Of a DNA stretch of 64,000 nucleotides, positions 6,931-16,171 are shown in pieces; position 1 is the first letter of the stretch, and each line of letters begins with the position of its first letter. A program made the position numbers and the translations under genes. The notes below the pieces were generated by a model. That model worked only from the letters and a program-made list of their open reading frames with translations, did not search any database and was not told the DNA's origin. The stretch is from Polaromonas sp. OV174. Its GTDB lineage: Bacteria > Pseudomonadota > Gammaproteobacteria > Burkholderiales > Burkholderiaceae_C. Location of the stretch: assembly GCF_900112285.1 (NCBI RefSeq), contig NZ_FOKZ01000011.1, positions 1-64,000 of the forward strand, in the 5' to 3' direction.

Positions 6931-9771
6931 ATGGACCCGCAGTACCTCGTCGGCATAGACCTGGGCACCACGCATACCGTGGTGGCCTATGCGCCCATAG
7001 GGGCGAAACAAGCCGAGATCCAGCTGTTCGACATCGCGCAAGCGGTGGCGCCGGGTGAAGTCGCGGCCCTGCCGCTGCTGCCCTCCTGCCGCTACCACGC
7101 GGCGGCGGGCGAGCTGGCCGAGGGGGCGCTGCAACTGCCCTGGCCGCAGGCTGACGACAGCAATGTCGCGCCGGTGGTGATGGGCCAGTGGGCGCGCAAG
7201 CTAGGCGCGCAAGTGCCGGGCCGGCTGGTGGCCAGCGCCAAGAGCTGGCTGTCGCACGCGGCGGTCGACCGGCAGGCGCCGATACTGCCTTGGGGCGCGG
7301 CGGATGATGTGCCCAAGGTCTCGCCGGTCGAGGCCAGCGCGAGCTATCTGCGCTATGTGCGCAGCGCCTGGAACTGGCGCTTTCCCGAAAGCCCGCTGGA
7401 GCAGCAGGAACTGGTGCTGACCGTGCCGGCCTCTTTTGACGAAGGCGCGCGCGCCCTGACCCTGGCCGCCGCACGCCAGGCTGGCCTGCCCAGGCTGCGC
7501 CTGCTGGAAGAGCCGCAGGCCGCGTTTTACGACTGGCTGCTGCGGCATCGCGGCCAACTCGCCGAGGAACTGGCGCAGACCCGGCTGGTGCTGGTCTGCG
7601 ATGTCGGCGGCGGCACCACCGATCTCAGCCTGATCAAGGTGGAGATGAGCGACGGCCAGCCGCAGCTGACCCGTATAGGCGTGGGCAAGCACTTGATGCT
7701 GGGCGGCGACAACATGGATCTGGCGCTGGCGCATGCGGTCGAGGCGCGCATGGCCAGCAGCGGCGAGAACGCACCGGCACGCCAGCTCTCGGCCAGCCAG
7801 CTGGCCCAACTGATGGAACGCTGCCGCGCCGTCAAGGAGCAGCTGCTGGCCGCCGATGCACCGGCGCAAACCACCGTCACCCTGCTGGGCAGTGGCGCCC
7901 ATCTGGTAGGCGGCAGCCGCACGGCGGTGCTAAGCCGGGACGAGGTCGAACGGCTGATCGTCGACGGTTTTTTTCCAGCGGTGGACGCCGATGCCAGGGC
8001 CACCCAGGCGCGCGGCGGCATTGTGGCCTTTGGCCTACCCTATGCGCGCGATGCGGCCGTCACCCGCCACATTGCCGACTTTTTGCGCCAGCATGGCGAG
8101 GCCATGCCCGATACCCTGCTGCTCAACGGCGGCGTGTTTCGCGCCGACGCGCTGGTAAAGCGGCTGGAACAAACCCTGGGCGCCTGGCGCGGTGCCCCGC
8201 TGCGCCTGCTGCACAACGACAACCCCGATGTGGCGGTGGCGCGCGGCGCCGTGGCCCATGCGCTGGCCCAGCGCGGCGCGGCGCCCAGCATTGGCGGCGG
8301 CTCGGCGCGCAGTTATTTTCTGCAGCTTGACGACACCAAGGACTCAAAAGCGAAAGCCCAAGGCATCTGCCTGCTACCGCGTGGCAGCGAGCCCGGCCGG
8401 GAATTGCTGCTCAGCGGCCGCAGCTTTGCGCTGCGTCTCGGCCAGCCGGTGCGCTTCCAGCTCTTCAGCGCGATCAGCAACGCGGCCCAGCACACCCCGG
8501 CGCAATTGGGCGAACTGGTGGCGCTGAACGACGAACAGCATGTGCGCCTGCCGCCCATCGTGATGGTGTTGCAAGCGCCCGCCAACACTGCAACAGTCGA
8601 TCCGGCCCACAGTGGCCGGCAGGACATCGCGGTGCAACTGGCGACCGCGCTGACCGAAGTCGGCACGCTGGAGCTGCACTGCGTCAGCCTGGCCGATTCG
8701 TCCCAGCGCTGGCGGCTCGAATTCGACCTGCGGCACGGCAAGGCCGGTGCCGACGAAACCACATCGCAAGAAGACAGGCGCGCCGCCGCCCGCATGGCCG
8801 AAGCCATCAGCCAGATCGACCGCATTTTCGGCACCAACAAACAAGCCGTCAGCCCCAAGGAGGTGACGCAGCTGCGCGCTCAGCTGGAGCGCCTGCTGGG
8901 CGACCGCGCCTCGTGGACCACACCTGTGCTGCGTCAGCTGTATGACGCCTTGTGGCAACGCGCCCGCGGCCGCCGCCGCAGCGCAGCGCATGAACGCGCC
9001 TGGCTCAACCTCGCCGGCTTTTGCCTGCGCCCAGGCTTTGGCGATGCGCTGGACGAGTGGCGGGTGCAGCAGCTCTGGCCGCAACACGCGCTGGGCGTGC
9101 AGCACACCAGTGACAAGCAGGTGGGCGCCGAATGGTGGACCTTGTGGCGGCGCGTCGCCGGCGGCCTGGCCGCGTCCGAACAACTGCGCTTGCTCGATGA
9201 CTTTGCCTTCAATCTGCAGATCAACGAAGAGGGTGATGACGAGGCACCGGCGGCCAAACCCGTTCCCGGCAGCAGCGCCGACATGTTGCGCCTGGGCGCG
9301 GCGCTGGAGCGGATTCCGCCGGCCTACAAAAGCGAAATCGGCGCCTGGCTGCTGGGCCGCGTGGCCAAGGCCCTTGCCTCGAAAAAAGCTCGCAGCGAAT
9401 CCGAGCTGGCCAATGACAGCCTGAGCCTGTGGACGCTGGGCCGCATAGGCGCACGCCAGCCGGTTCACGGCAGCACGCACGAGGTGGTGCCGGCCGAGGT
9501 CGCGGCAGCCTGGGTGGAGGCCTTGCTGGCGCTGGACTGGAAACGTGTGGAGGCGGCGGCCTTTGCCGCCGTGCAACTGGCCCGCGTCACCGACGACCGG
9601 GCGCGCGACCTGCCGCTGCCGCTGCGGGAGCAAATCATGACCAAGCTGGCCGCCGTCCATGCGCCGCCCGCCTGGCTGGCGCTGGTGCGCGAGCGGGTGG
9701 AACTGGACGAAGCGACGGAACGCCGCGTGCTGGGCGAAGCGCTGCCGCCCGGCCTGAAGCTGATGGCCTGA
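6931..9771 (+). CDS. Hsp70 family protein with C-terminal DUF3731-type extension
   Basis: This 946-residue protein has an N-terminal Hsp70 ATPase domain (VGIDLGTTHTVVAY about 7-20; VCDVGGGTTDLSL 222-234; LGGDNMDL further on). A long Trp/Arg-rich helical C-terminal region starts near residue 620 (RRAAARMAEAISQIDRIFG) and contains LWQRARGRRRSAAHERAWLN. That tail corresponds to the DUF3731-type extension of large Hsp70-like proteins and replaces a normal substrate-binding domain. Upstream are its shorter paralogue and the HNH gene. No good ribosome binding site precedes the ATG, perhaps because the HNH insertion changed the upstream context. Confidence 0.88.
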   Translation: MDPQYLVGIDLGTTHTVVAYAPIGAKQAEIQLFDIAQAVAPGEVAALPLLPSCRYHAAAGELAEGALQLPWPQADDSNVAPVVMGQWARKLGAQVPGRLVASAKSWLSHAAVDRQAPILPWGAADDVPKVSPVEASASYLRYVRSAWNWRFPESPLEQQELVLTVPASFDEGARALTLAAARQAGLPRLRLLEEPQAAFYDWLLRHRGQLAEELAQTRLVLVCDVGGGTTDLSLIKVEMSDGQPQLTRIGVGKHLMLGGDNMDLALAHAVEARMASSGENAPARQLSASQLAQLMERCRAVKEQLLAADAPAQTTVTLLGSGAHLVGGSRTAVLSRDEVERLIVDGFFPAVDADARATQARGGIVAFGLPYARDAAVTRHIADFLRQHGEAMPDTLLLNGGVFRADALVKRLEQTLGAWRGAPLRLLHNDNPDVAVARGAVAHALAQRGAAPSIGGGSARSYFLQLDDTKDSKAKAQGICLLPRGSEPGRELLLSGRSFALRLGQPVRFQLFSAISNAAQHTPAQLGELVALNDEQHVRLPPIVMVLQAPANTATVDPAHSGRQDIAVQLATALTEVGTLELHCVSLADSSQRWRLEFDLRHGKAGADETTSQEDRRAAARMAEAISQIDRIFGTNKQAVSPKEVTQLRAQLERLLGDRASWTTPVLRQLYDALWQRARGRRRSAAHERAWLNLAGFCLRPGFGDALDEWRVQQLWPQHALGVQHTSDKQVGAEWWTLWRRVAGGLAASEQLRLLDDFAFNLQINEEGDDEAPAAKPVPGSSADMLRLGAALERIPPAYKSEIGAWLLGRVAKALASKKARSESELANDSLSLWTLGRIGARQPVHGSTHEVVPAEVAAAWVEALLALDWKRVEAAAFAAVQLARVTDDRARDLPLPLREQIMTKLAAVHAPPAWLALVRERVELDEATERRVLGEALPPGLKLMA

Positions 9772-9811
9772 GTCTTCCAACCTTCAGCCAGCGCTTGGAA
9801 AACGGCTAATA

Positions 9812-9870
9812 GCTATCAAATAAATAGCTGTTTGCGCCCATCACTCATGGGCTAGCGGCCTTTTTCATGC
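9812..9870 (+). repeat. Interspersed repeat, copy B
   Basis: It shows the hairpin head GCTAT-caaataa-ATAGC, then TGCGCCC, then ATGGGCTAGCGGCC and a T run. It lies about 40 bases after the stop of the long Hsp70-type gene and before the convergent SPW gene. Orientation is + like the other copies. Confidence 0.85.
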
Positions 9871-9920
9871 CTGTTCACGCCACTAGGCGCGGCCCAGCCC
9901 ATGGCGACGGCCCACCACGC

Positions 9921-10286
9921 TCAATGCGCCGTCCAGTTACGCCACCAGCCGTTGTAGTCGCTGTCGGTCATCAAGGTCCACAGCGCCAGTGCCATCACGA
10001 TCAGGCCCGAGGCCACCGTGCTCAGCATGGCCTGCTGGTGCGTGCTGAACCCAAGCGCCCACGGCGACACGACCAGCCACAGCCCGAGCGCCCCCTCGGT
10101 CCACTCTTCCCAGGCACGCGGAACGAAAATAGCGCCCAGCGCCGCGGCAATCAGCGCCAGCCCCACGATGACCGCGTTTGACATCGCCATCGTGACATCC
10201 TGGAAACCCAGGGCCCATGGCGACAGAACGACCCAAGCGCCCAACAAGGCGTTCACCGGGTCCTGCCAATGCTTCATTTGTTTCAT
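9921..10286 (-). CDS. SPW-repeat integral membrane protein
   Basis: This small membrane protein of 121 residues has two copies of the SPW repeat (VVLSPWALGF and LVVSPWALGF), each in a pair of hydrophobic segments, giving about four membrane helices. The function of SPW proteins is unknown. AGGAGG lies six bases before the ATG at 10286; an adjacent ATG at 10289 would leave only three bases, so I chose 10286. A reading frame extending to 10640 is not supported because it would run through the neighbouring gene. Confidence 0.82.
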   Translation of the reverse strand: MKQMKHWQDPVNALLGAWVVLSPWALGFQDVTMAMSNAVIVGLALIAAALGAIFVPRAWEEWTEGALGLWLVVSPWALGFSTHQQAMLSTVASGLIVMALALWTLMTDSDYNGWWRNWTAH

Positions 10287-10378
10287 CATGCACCTCCTGT
10301 CAGTCAGCGGGAAAGCCAGCCAACAGGAGTTAGAGCAGGCGCCGGCGGCTTCGTTCCCGCAGGGCGGCAGAAGGCGGC

Positions 10379-10978
10379 TCAGAGCTCGCTGGCGTCCACC
10401 AGTTGCCGCGGCTTCATCACCATGCGCAAGCTGGGATGATTCGCCTTGCCCGAACGAAACAGCATCACGTCGGCGCCGGCGCTGACCCAGGAGGCGGAAT
10501 CCGCCACGCTCCCGGGGGCCACGGCAAACCCGGCGAGTTCCGGCCCGAGTTTTTCGCGCAAGGACTGCAGCAGCGCCTGCTGGGTTTGCAGCATGGCGGT
10601 TTCGGCGTCCGGGCCGGCGCCGGGATTGAGCAGCACCCATTCGATTTGAGCCAGCTTTTGCTGCGCAAAAAACAGCGTCTGCTCAAAGTGCTGGCCCTCG
10701 CACAACACGTCAGGCACCCGCAGCGTGCCCAAGGCACCCGAGGACAGCCGCCGCGGCGACCTGACAGCATTGGCATCCACCAGCAGCGGCGCCAGTTGAT
10801 CGCGGCTCATGCCCAGCCAGGCGGCATGCTCCAGCACGGTCTGCGACCAGGCGCTGGAAACCGGCCAGAGCGCGGTCGCCAGCAACCAGAGGCAGGAAAA
10901 GCGCAGCACCCGAAAACGCCGGAAACGCTGGGAAAGAGGCCGAAAAACCACACCCAAAAATGAATCAAAAGACTTCAA
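10379..10978 (-). CDS. Hypothetical exported protein
   Basis: This is up to 199 residues with a basic N-terminus (QRFRRFRVLRFS), a hydrophobic stretch LWLLATALWPVSS and a likely signal-peptidase site near SAWSQ. The mature part (LGMSRDQLAPLL, ending VMKPRQLVDASEL) resembles no family I recognise. The reading frame begins at a TTG (10978) with GGGG upstream, so the true start is uncertain. It lies upstream of and in line with the SPW gene. Confidence 0.6.
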   Translation of the reverse strand: MKSFDSFLGVVFRPLSQRFRRFRVLRFSCLWLLATALWPVSSAWSQTVLEHAAWLGMSRDQLAPLLVDANAVRSPRRLSSGALGTLRVPDVLCEGQHFEQTLFFAQQKLAQIEWVLLNPGAGPDAETAMLQTQQALLQSLREKLGPELAGFAVAPGSVADSASWVSAGADVMLFRSGKANHPSLRMVMKPRQLVDASEL

Positions 10979-11298
10979 AATCTACCCCGCAGGACACCGC
11001 AGGCGCGCGGGCCTTGCCGTGTAAGGGCCAACTGATTGCCGGCCAACGGCGGCCATCTTACAAAGAGAGGGCTCAAGACGGGCAATCAAGGGCTTAACAA
11101 CCACGATGCAGACATTGCAAGTCATTTCAAAGAAGTTCACACTTGTATGCATGAGAAACTAATTGAAACAATTTGCAACAACTTCATTTCAATGCGCGCA
11201 AGCGCCTTTGCGCTAAGCTCTTGGCTCGCCCAGGCGACGCTGTTTGCAAGCCGCTTGTCCGGGCATAAATCCAACCCTTTCTGAAATCCTGGCTCCCG
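10979..11298. promoter_or_regulatory. 320-base divergent gap before the DUF1631 gene
   Basis: No convincing gene is present. The stretch 11090-11215 is clearly AT-richer than its surroundings and includes several T/A-rich runs, as expected for promoters of the two divergent genes. I cannot point to a clear sigma-70 pair. A small overlapping reading frame (11036-11284) has no coding character. Confidence 0.4.
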
Positions 11299-13812
11299 AT
11301 GGCTTCGCAACCTGACATTCTTCAATCCTGTCTCCAGGAGGCGGCCCAAGCGGCGCGGCCTGCGTTGGAGCGCTGTATTGAAGATGCGGTGGCGGCGCTG
11401 CAACTGGCGGAAACCAAGAGCCAGAAAATGGCCGAGCGCGATGAACTGGCCACGGCTTGGCGCGAGCTGCTGAAAAACAAATCCACCTGGAGCAGCCAGT
11501 ATCCGGCCGACTTGCTGCTCCGCTTCAAGATCGACGTGGCAGCTGCCGAGCAGGCGATGCGCGCACCGCCCCCCGCCGACCAGGCCCAGCCCCCGGCCAG
11601 CGCCTCCGCCTCCAACAGCGCTTTCGCAGCCCTGTCTGGCCACAACCTGACCCTGGTGGATGACGCCGATGTCTCGCAAGCCATAGAGTCGGCGCGGCTA
11701 TTGCAGCTGCTGCTGCCGGTGCTTGAGCACCCCTTGGCCGAACTCAACAAGCTGATGAGCGCCGTGCAAGGACTGCCCAATGTCAGGCCGGAACTCAATC
11801 CGCTGCGCCCCGAGGTCTTTGCCCAAACCCTGCGCGAGCGGATTTTTGCCGCCTCGGTGGCCCCGGCCATCAGTTCGCTGTGGCTTAAATACCTGGCCGA
11901 TCCGCTGGGGCGTGAACTCAAGCGGGTCTATGAACAGGTGGTCAAGCAGCTGGAGCGAGCCCATGTGCAGGGGGCCAGCTACCGGGTGCTGCCAACCCCG
12001 GCCAGCGCCGCCAGAGGGCAGACATCGGCTTTTGGCCCACTGGGCAGCGACGCCCATGGCGACAGCAGCGGCGCCCAGGCCAGCGACGAAACACCGGCCA
12101 AGCCACCCTCGCAATACGCCGACCTGTCCAATTACGACATTCAGGACGAGCTGTTCCAGAACTTTCTGTTCCATGGCGGCAGCCAGGCCCATCACGGACT
12201 GGCGCCAGCTTACTACGCCAGCGTCGACCAGGAGCTGGCCGAGCTGCAAGCGGCCGCCGATTCGGAACCCGCCGCGCTGGCCGATGCCGACGACGCGGCG
12301 CCGCCCGACTATCGCAGCATGGCCGCGGTCGATCGCCCGCAGCGGCTGCTCGAGGCCCACAGCCCGCTGAGCCAGCAGCGCTGGGGCACTTACGCCAAGC
12401 CGCGCGAACGCGATCTGGTCAGGACCCAGCTGAAGAAAGAAGCCACGCAGGTCGGCCAGGTGCTGGGCCTGGAGGTGGTCCGCAAGCTGGTCGGCCAGGT
12501 GGCGCAGGACCCGCGCCTGCTGGTGCCGGTGCGCGAAGCCATCGTCGCGCTGGAGCCGTCGCTGCTGCGCCTGGCCATGGTGGACCCACGCTTTTTCAGC
12601 GACGAGGGCCATGCCGGCCGGCGCCTGATGGAGCGCGTGGCGCAGCGCAGCTTCAAGTACAACGACGAATTCAGTGGCGAGTTCTCGGCCTTTTTCGAGC
12701 CGGTAGCGCAGGTCTTCAATGGACTCAACGCGCAAAGCGTTGAAGATGTCCAGCCTTTCCGGCTGGCGCTGGCCGGGCTGGAGGAAAGCTGGGATACGCA
12801 GGACCAGCAAGAGGCCCAGCAGCGCCACAAGGTGCTGCAGTCACTGCGTTTTGCCGAAGAGCGCCAGACCCAGGCCGACCAGATCGCCTTTGACCTGAGC
12901 ACCCGCTCGGATCTTGAAAACGTACCTGGCATGGTGCTGGACTTCCTGTTCGGCTCCTGGTCACTGGCCATGGCACATGCCAAGCTCACCGACACACGCG
13001 GCCAGATCGACCCGCAAGGCTTTGGCTCCGTCGTGCCCGACCTGCTCTGGAGCGTCAAGCAGGACGTGACGCTCAAGCAGCCGGCCAAACTGATAGAGAT
13101 GATCCCCAGCCTGCTGGGCAAGCTGCACACAGGGCTGGACTTGCTGGGCCAGGACCAGCGCGAAAACGAGGTTTTTTTCGAAAGTCTGATGAACTTGCAC
13201 CGGCCAGTGCTCAAGCTGCGCCGCTTCAAGAGCCAACGCGATGCCCAGGAATCGGACACGGCGCCGCTGCAAGCGAGCCCGGACTGTGCCAGCCCCGAGC
13301 AGCGCCAGGCCAAAGCCGCCGAGCACCCCTGGCTGGGCCGCAATGAGCTGGATGCGGCCGGCTTTGAAGACACCCTGCCCAGCATGGCGGGCGAACTCAG
13401 TCCTTATGAGCTGGAGGCCATCAGCGCCCCCGCCGCGCTGACGCACGCCATGGCCAACACCGCCAGCCTGGAGCCGGTGCAAGCGGCTCCGGCCCCAGCA
13501 GCCCCTCTGCCCCAGCTCGACCCAACCATGAGTCAGGCCGAAGCCGAACAATTGCTGCTCACGCTGCAAGCCGGTCGCTGGGTCGACTTGTATTCCAGGC
13601 GGCGCTGGTTGCGCGCCCAGTTGATCTGGGCCAGCACCAAGGGCACGCTCTTCATGTTTGTCAGCCACGGCGGCCAGCCCCACTCCATGACCAAGCGCAG
13701 CTGCGAACGCCTGCTCAGGGAACGCCTGCTGCGACCCGTGCAAACCCATGGCGTCGTGGCTCAGGCACTGGACCAGCTGGTCAAGGAAACCGCGCCAGCG
13801 AGCACCTACTGA
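11299..13812 (+). CDS. DUF1631 family protein
   Basis: This large cytoplasmic protein has 837 residues, mostly helical and rich in Ala, Gln and Leu, with no signal peptide or membrane helices. It matches my recollection of DUF1631 proteins of beta- and gammaproteobacteria: an N-terminal helical part (LQSCLQEAAQAARPALERCI), a variable acidic linker around residues 235-340, and a conserved C-terminal part (WVDLYSRRRWLRAQLIWAS, FMFVSHGG). Other bacterial regulators contain a related C-terminal module, so a role in signalling or motility is possible but unproven. It begins at an ATG after an AT-rich gap. Confidence 0.78.
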   Translation: MASQPDILQSCLQEAAQAARPALERCIEDAVAALQLAETKSQKMAERDELATAWRELLKNKSTWSSQYPADLLLRFKIDVAAAEQAMRAPPPADQAQPPASASASNSAFAALSGHNLTLVDDADVSQAIESARLLQLLLPVLEHPLAELNKLMSAVQGLPNVRPELNPLRPEVFAQTLRERIFAASVAPAISSLWLKYLADPLGRELKRVYEQVVKQLERAHVQGASYRVLPTPASAARGQTSAFGPLGSDAHGDSSGAQASDETPAKPPSQYADLSNYDIQDELFQNFLFHGGSQAHHGLAPAYYASVDQELAELQAAADSEPAALADADDAAPPDYRSMAAVDRPQRLLEAHSPLSQQRWGTYAKPRERDLVRTQLKKEATQVGQVLGLEVVRKLVGQVAQDPRLLVPVREAIVALEPSLLRLAMVDPRFFSDEGHAGRRLMERVAQRSFKYNDEFSGEFSAFFEPVAQVFNGLNAQSVEDVQPFRLALAGLEESWDTQDQQEAQQRHKVLQSLRFAEERQTQADQIAFDLSTRSDLENVPGMVLDFLFGSWSLAMAHAKLTDTRGQIDPQGFGSVVPDLLWSVKQDVTLKQPAKLIEMIPSLLGKLHTGLDLLGQDQRENEVFFESLMNLHRPVLKLRRFKSQRDAQESDTAPLQASPDCASPEQRQAKAAEHPWLGRNELDAAGFEDTLPSMAGELSPYELEAISAPAALTHAMANTASLEPVQAAPAPAAPLPQLDPTMSQAEAEQLLLTLQAGRWVDLYSRRRWLRAQLIWASTKGTLFMFVSHGGQPHSMTKRSCERLLRERLLRPVQTHGVVAQALDQLVKETAPASTY

Positions 13813-13854
13813 CGCGAAAGAGGATTCGGCCCTCAAACTTTTCAGCTCACAAAA

Positions 13855-13911
13855 ACTCCTGTTTCAATAGCAGCTTGCGCATACGCACCAAGGGCTAGAG
13901 GCCAATTTCAT
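13855..13911 (+). repeat. Interspersed repeat, copy C, reaching the next start codon
   Basis: The head is degenerate (only the CAATAGC arm remains), followed by CTTGCGCATACGC and AGGGCTAGAGGCC. The final bases run into the ATG at 13910. The conserved AGAGG of the repeat (13897-13901) lies eight bases before that ATG and so serves as its probable ribosome binding site. Confidence 0.75.
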
Positions 13912-14701
13912 GAAAAATTCAAGCGCTCAAGCCGAGCCCGGCGACTGTCCGTCGCCGCCCTACCTCAAGCCCTATGTGCATGAGGACGGTGAGGCCAAGT
14001 CGCTGCACTTCACGCAGGGCGAATTGCAAAGCCGCATGCTCACCCAGCAACCCTGGCAATTGGCGCTGGACTACACCCGCAGCATGATGGGTTTTCTATT
14101 GTTCCGGCCGGCGCCAGAGCACATCGGCATGATTGGACTGGGCGGCGGCTCGCTGGCCAAATTCTGCTACCGGCAATTGCCAGCCAGCCAGATGACGGTG
14201 CTGGAGATCAACCCGCATGTGATCGCCCTGAGGCGCGAGTTCCAGATTCCCGACGATGACCAGCGTTTTCGGGTGATCGCGGCCGATGGCGCGCTATTCC
14301 TGCAGACCGAAACGCCGGACTTCGAGGTCTTGCTGGTCGATGGCTTTGACCATGAGGGCCAGCCCGTCGCCCTGTGCTCGCAGCGCTTTTATGAGGACTG
14401 CTTTGCCGCGCTGAGGGCTGACGGCGTGCTGGTGGTCAACCTGCACTATCACCACCCCGACTATCCGCTGTGGCTGGGACGCATACAGCGCAGCTTTGGC
14501 GGCAATGCGGTGGCGGTCCTCACCGAGGAAGAAAGCAATAGCGTGGTGTTTGCCGTCAAAGGAGCGGCCATTTCGCCGCGTCACCTGAACCTGGCGCAAA
14601 GCCTGGCAGGCCTGCCGGAAGCGGCGCGCCGCCAGCTCAAGCCAGAACTGACGCGCCTGCTCTGGCAGATGAAAGACCTGGAGCAGGAGAGCGAGGCCTA
14701 G
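13910..14701 (+). CDS. Spermidine synthase-like SAM-dependent protein
   Basis: This 263-residue protein has the Rossmann methyltransferase-like core of spermidine synthases: glycine loop GLGGGS (76-81), acidic E99 after the second strand, AADGA (125-129) and LLVDGFDHEG (141-150). The last replaces the usual active-site DSTDP-type motif, so genuine polyamine synthase activity is doubtful. Many such SpeE-like proteins have unknown substrates. The ribosome binding site appears to come from repeat copy C. Confidence 0.78.
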   Translation: MKNSSAQAEPGDCPSPPYLKPYVHEDGEAKSLHFTQGELQSRMLTQQPWQLALDYTRSMMGFLLFRPAPEHIGMIGLGGGSLAKFCYRQLPASQMTVLEINPHVIALRREFQIPDDDQRFRVIAADGALFLQTETPDFEVLLVDGFDHEGQPVALCSQRFYEDCFAALRADGVLVVNLHYHHPDYPLWLGRIQRSFGGNAVAVLTEEESNSVVFAVKGAAISPRHLNLAQSLAGLPEAARRQLKPELTRLLWQMKDLEQESEA

Positions 14702-14779
14702 ACGCTGGCGCGGCGCTGTCTGACGCCGGGACCGGAGGCAAAGCGGCAGACTGTCTGATCACACAGGAAAAGATCCATC

Positions 14780-15058
14780 ATGAATCAGAAAACCAACTTC
14801 TCGTTTGAGGTCCAGTACCCGGCCGGCTCGGACAGCAACCAGGCCCAGCGCGATGCCGTGATGGCCGCCCTGGGGCCGGCGCTACAGCAACTGCTGAAGG
14901 CGCAAGACAGCGCGGCCACGGTGATGGTGAGCGACAGCCACAGGGGCAGCGACAACAAGCTGGTGGAGCTGAGCACGACGCTGCAAGACCCGCAGATTGC
15001 GGACATCCTGAAGACCTTTGCCGCGCAGCATGGCGTGCTGGTGAGCGCGTTCGAATAA
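14780..15058 (+). CDS. Hypothetical protein, 92 residues
   Basis: This small acidic protein has no signal peptide or membrane segment. The ATG at 14780 has CAGGAAAAG upstream at a suitable distance, and codon use matches its neighbours. Features include a helical segment (DAVMAALGPALQQLLKAQ) followed by a Ser/Asp-rich stretch. I do not recognise a family. It is 78 bases downstream of the SpeE-like gene on the same strand. Confidence 0.6.
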   Translation: MNQKTNFSFEVQYPAGSDSNQAQRDAVMAALGPALQQLLKAQDSAATVMVSDSHRGSDNKLVELSTTLQDPQIADILKTFAAQHGVLVSAFE

Positions 15059-15093
15059 GCCTGGGGCCAGGCCGCCGTCAGATCTTTGGGGCT

Positions 15094-15420
15094 TTAGAAC
15101 TCGCTGACGTGCAACTGGTATTCCGCCGCCACTTCGCCCAGAATCGCCAGCCGGGTCGCTGGCTCCGCAGCCAGGGCTTCAACGATACGGGTGTTGAACT
15201 TGTGCAGCACCGACTTGGCATAGTCGGCGAACTCGCCCGACACGCCCTGGTCTTCATAACGGCGCACATAGGACTGAGCGGCGCTGCCGATGACAAAATA
15301 CAGGCCGGCGTTCGCCATGTCGCTGCGCATCAGCTCGAAGGCGTCCTTGTAGAGCAGTTTGAAGGCGTCGGTGCCGGATTCGGAACGTTCAAACCGGGCT
15401 GCAGCTTCCTGAAAATTCAT
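15094..15420 (-). CDS. Hypothetical protein, 108 residues
   Basis: This helical protein (starting MNFQEAAARFERS) has a conserved-looking core FELMRSDMANAGLYFVIGSAA. The ATG at 15420 is preceded by GAGGA at a good distance and is preferred over an upstream start at 15441, which would overlap the preceding gene. It is the last gene of the minus-strand run from 19693. No family recognised. Confidence 0.62.
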   Translation of the reverse strand: MNFQEAAARFERSESGTDAFKLLYKDAFELMRSDMANAGLYFVIGSAAQSYVRRYEDQGVSGEFADYAKSVLHKFNTRIVEALAAEPATRLAILGEVAAEYQLHVSEF

Positions 15421-15437
15421 GCTAATCCTCGTAGTTC

Positions 15438-16142
15438 TCAAAGTAATGGGTTGACGCTGGAAATCCCGCCATGGGCGTGGGACCAGCGTACCGGGTCGTG
15501 CAGAAAAGTCTCCAGTTCCGCGATTTCATGCGCCGGCAGTGCAGCGCTTTCCCGGGCCGCTTCCAGGATGTGTTGCCAGGTGGCCAGTGAATGCACGGTC
15601 AGGCCCAGCGGCTCCAGCAGGCTCGCTGTGGGGAAGGTAGCATAGTCGAAGATCACGAACAGATGGCTGACCTCGACGCCCGCCGCCTTCAGGGCGCGAC
15701 AGAAGTTGAGCTTGGAATGGCCGCCGGCCATGAGGTCATCGACCAGCAGCACGGGCGCACCGGGATTGAGCACGCCCACCACCTGGCTGCCCGGCCCCAG
15801 GCCCCGGGTCTGCTTGCGCACATAGTGCATGGGCAGCGTCAAGGCATCGGCCAGCCAGGCGGCCAGCGCAATGCCACTGGCCTCGGCGCCGACCACGGCT
15901 GCCAAGCCGTCCAGCACCTGGCGTTCGCGCAACAGCGCCAGGCCTTGCTGCACCAGCTGGCGGCGAATCGCGGGAAACGAGGTGAGCCGGCGGCAGTCCA
16001 TGTAGACCGGGCTGGCCCAGCCCGAGGGCAGCCGAAAGGGCTCGTCGCTGCGCACTTGCACGCAGCCGGCGCCCAACAGCGCCAGCGCGACCTCTTTGGA
16101 CGCTGCCTTGGCGGCAGCGGTTTGATCAGGGAATGGGGTCAC
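15438..16142 (-). CDS. Orotate phosphoribosyltransferase-like PRTase paralogue
   Basis: This 234-residue protein has a type I phosphoribosyltransferase fold: the PRPP loop VLLVDDLMAGGHS corresponds to the canonical VDDVxTxGxS, and VVGAEASGIALAAWLA and YVRKQTRG match orotate phosphoribosyltransferase elements. I chose the GTG at 16142, which has GGAGA six bases upstream, over a TTG at 16157. The altered PRPP loop (MAGGHS) and its position beside an amidase and XRE regulator rather than other pyr genes suggest a nucleobase-salvage or catabolic paralogue rather than housekeeping PyrE. Confidence 0.75.
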   Translation of the reverse strand: MTPFPDQTAAAKAASKEVALALLGAGCVQVRSDEPFRLPSGWASPVYMDCRRLTSFPAIRRQLVQQGLALLRERQVLDGLAAVVGAEASGIALAAWLADALTLPMHYVRKQTRGLGPGSQVVGVLNPGAPVLLVDDLMAGGHSKLNFCRALKAAGVEVSHLFVIFDYATFPTASLLEPLGLTVHSLATWQHILEAARESAALPAHEIAELETFLHDPVRWSHAHGGISSVNPLL

Positions 16143-16171
16143 AACAAGTCTCCGCAATAGGGCAATGGGCT

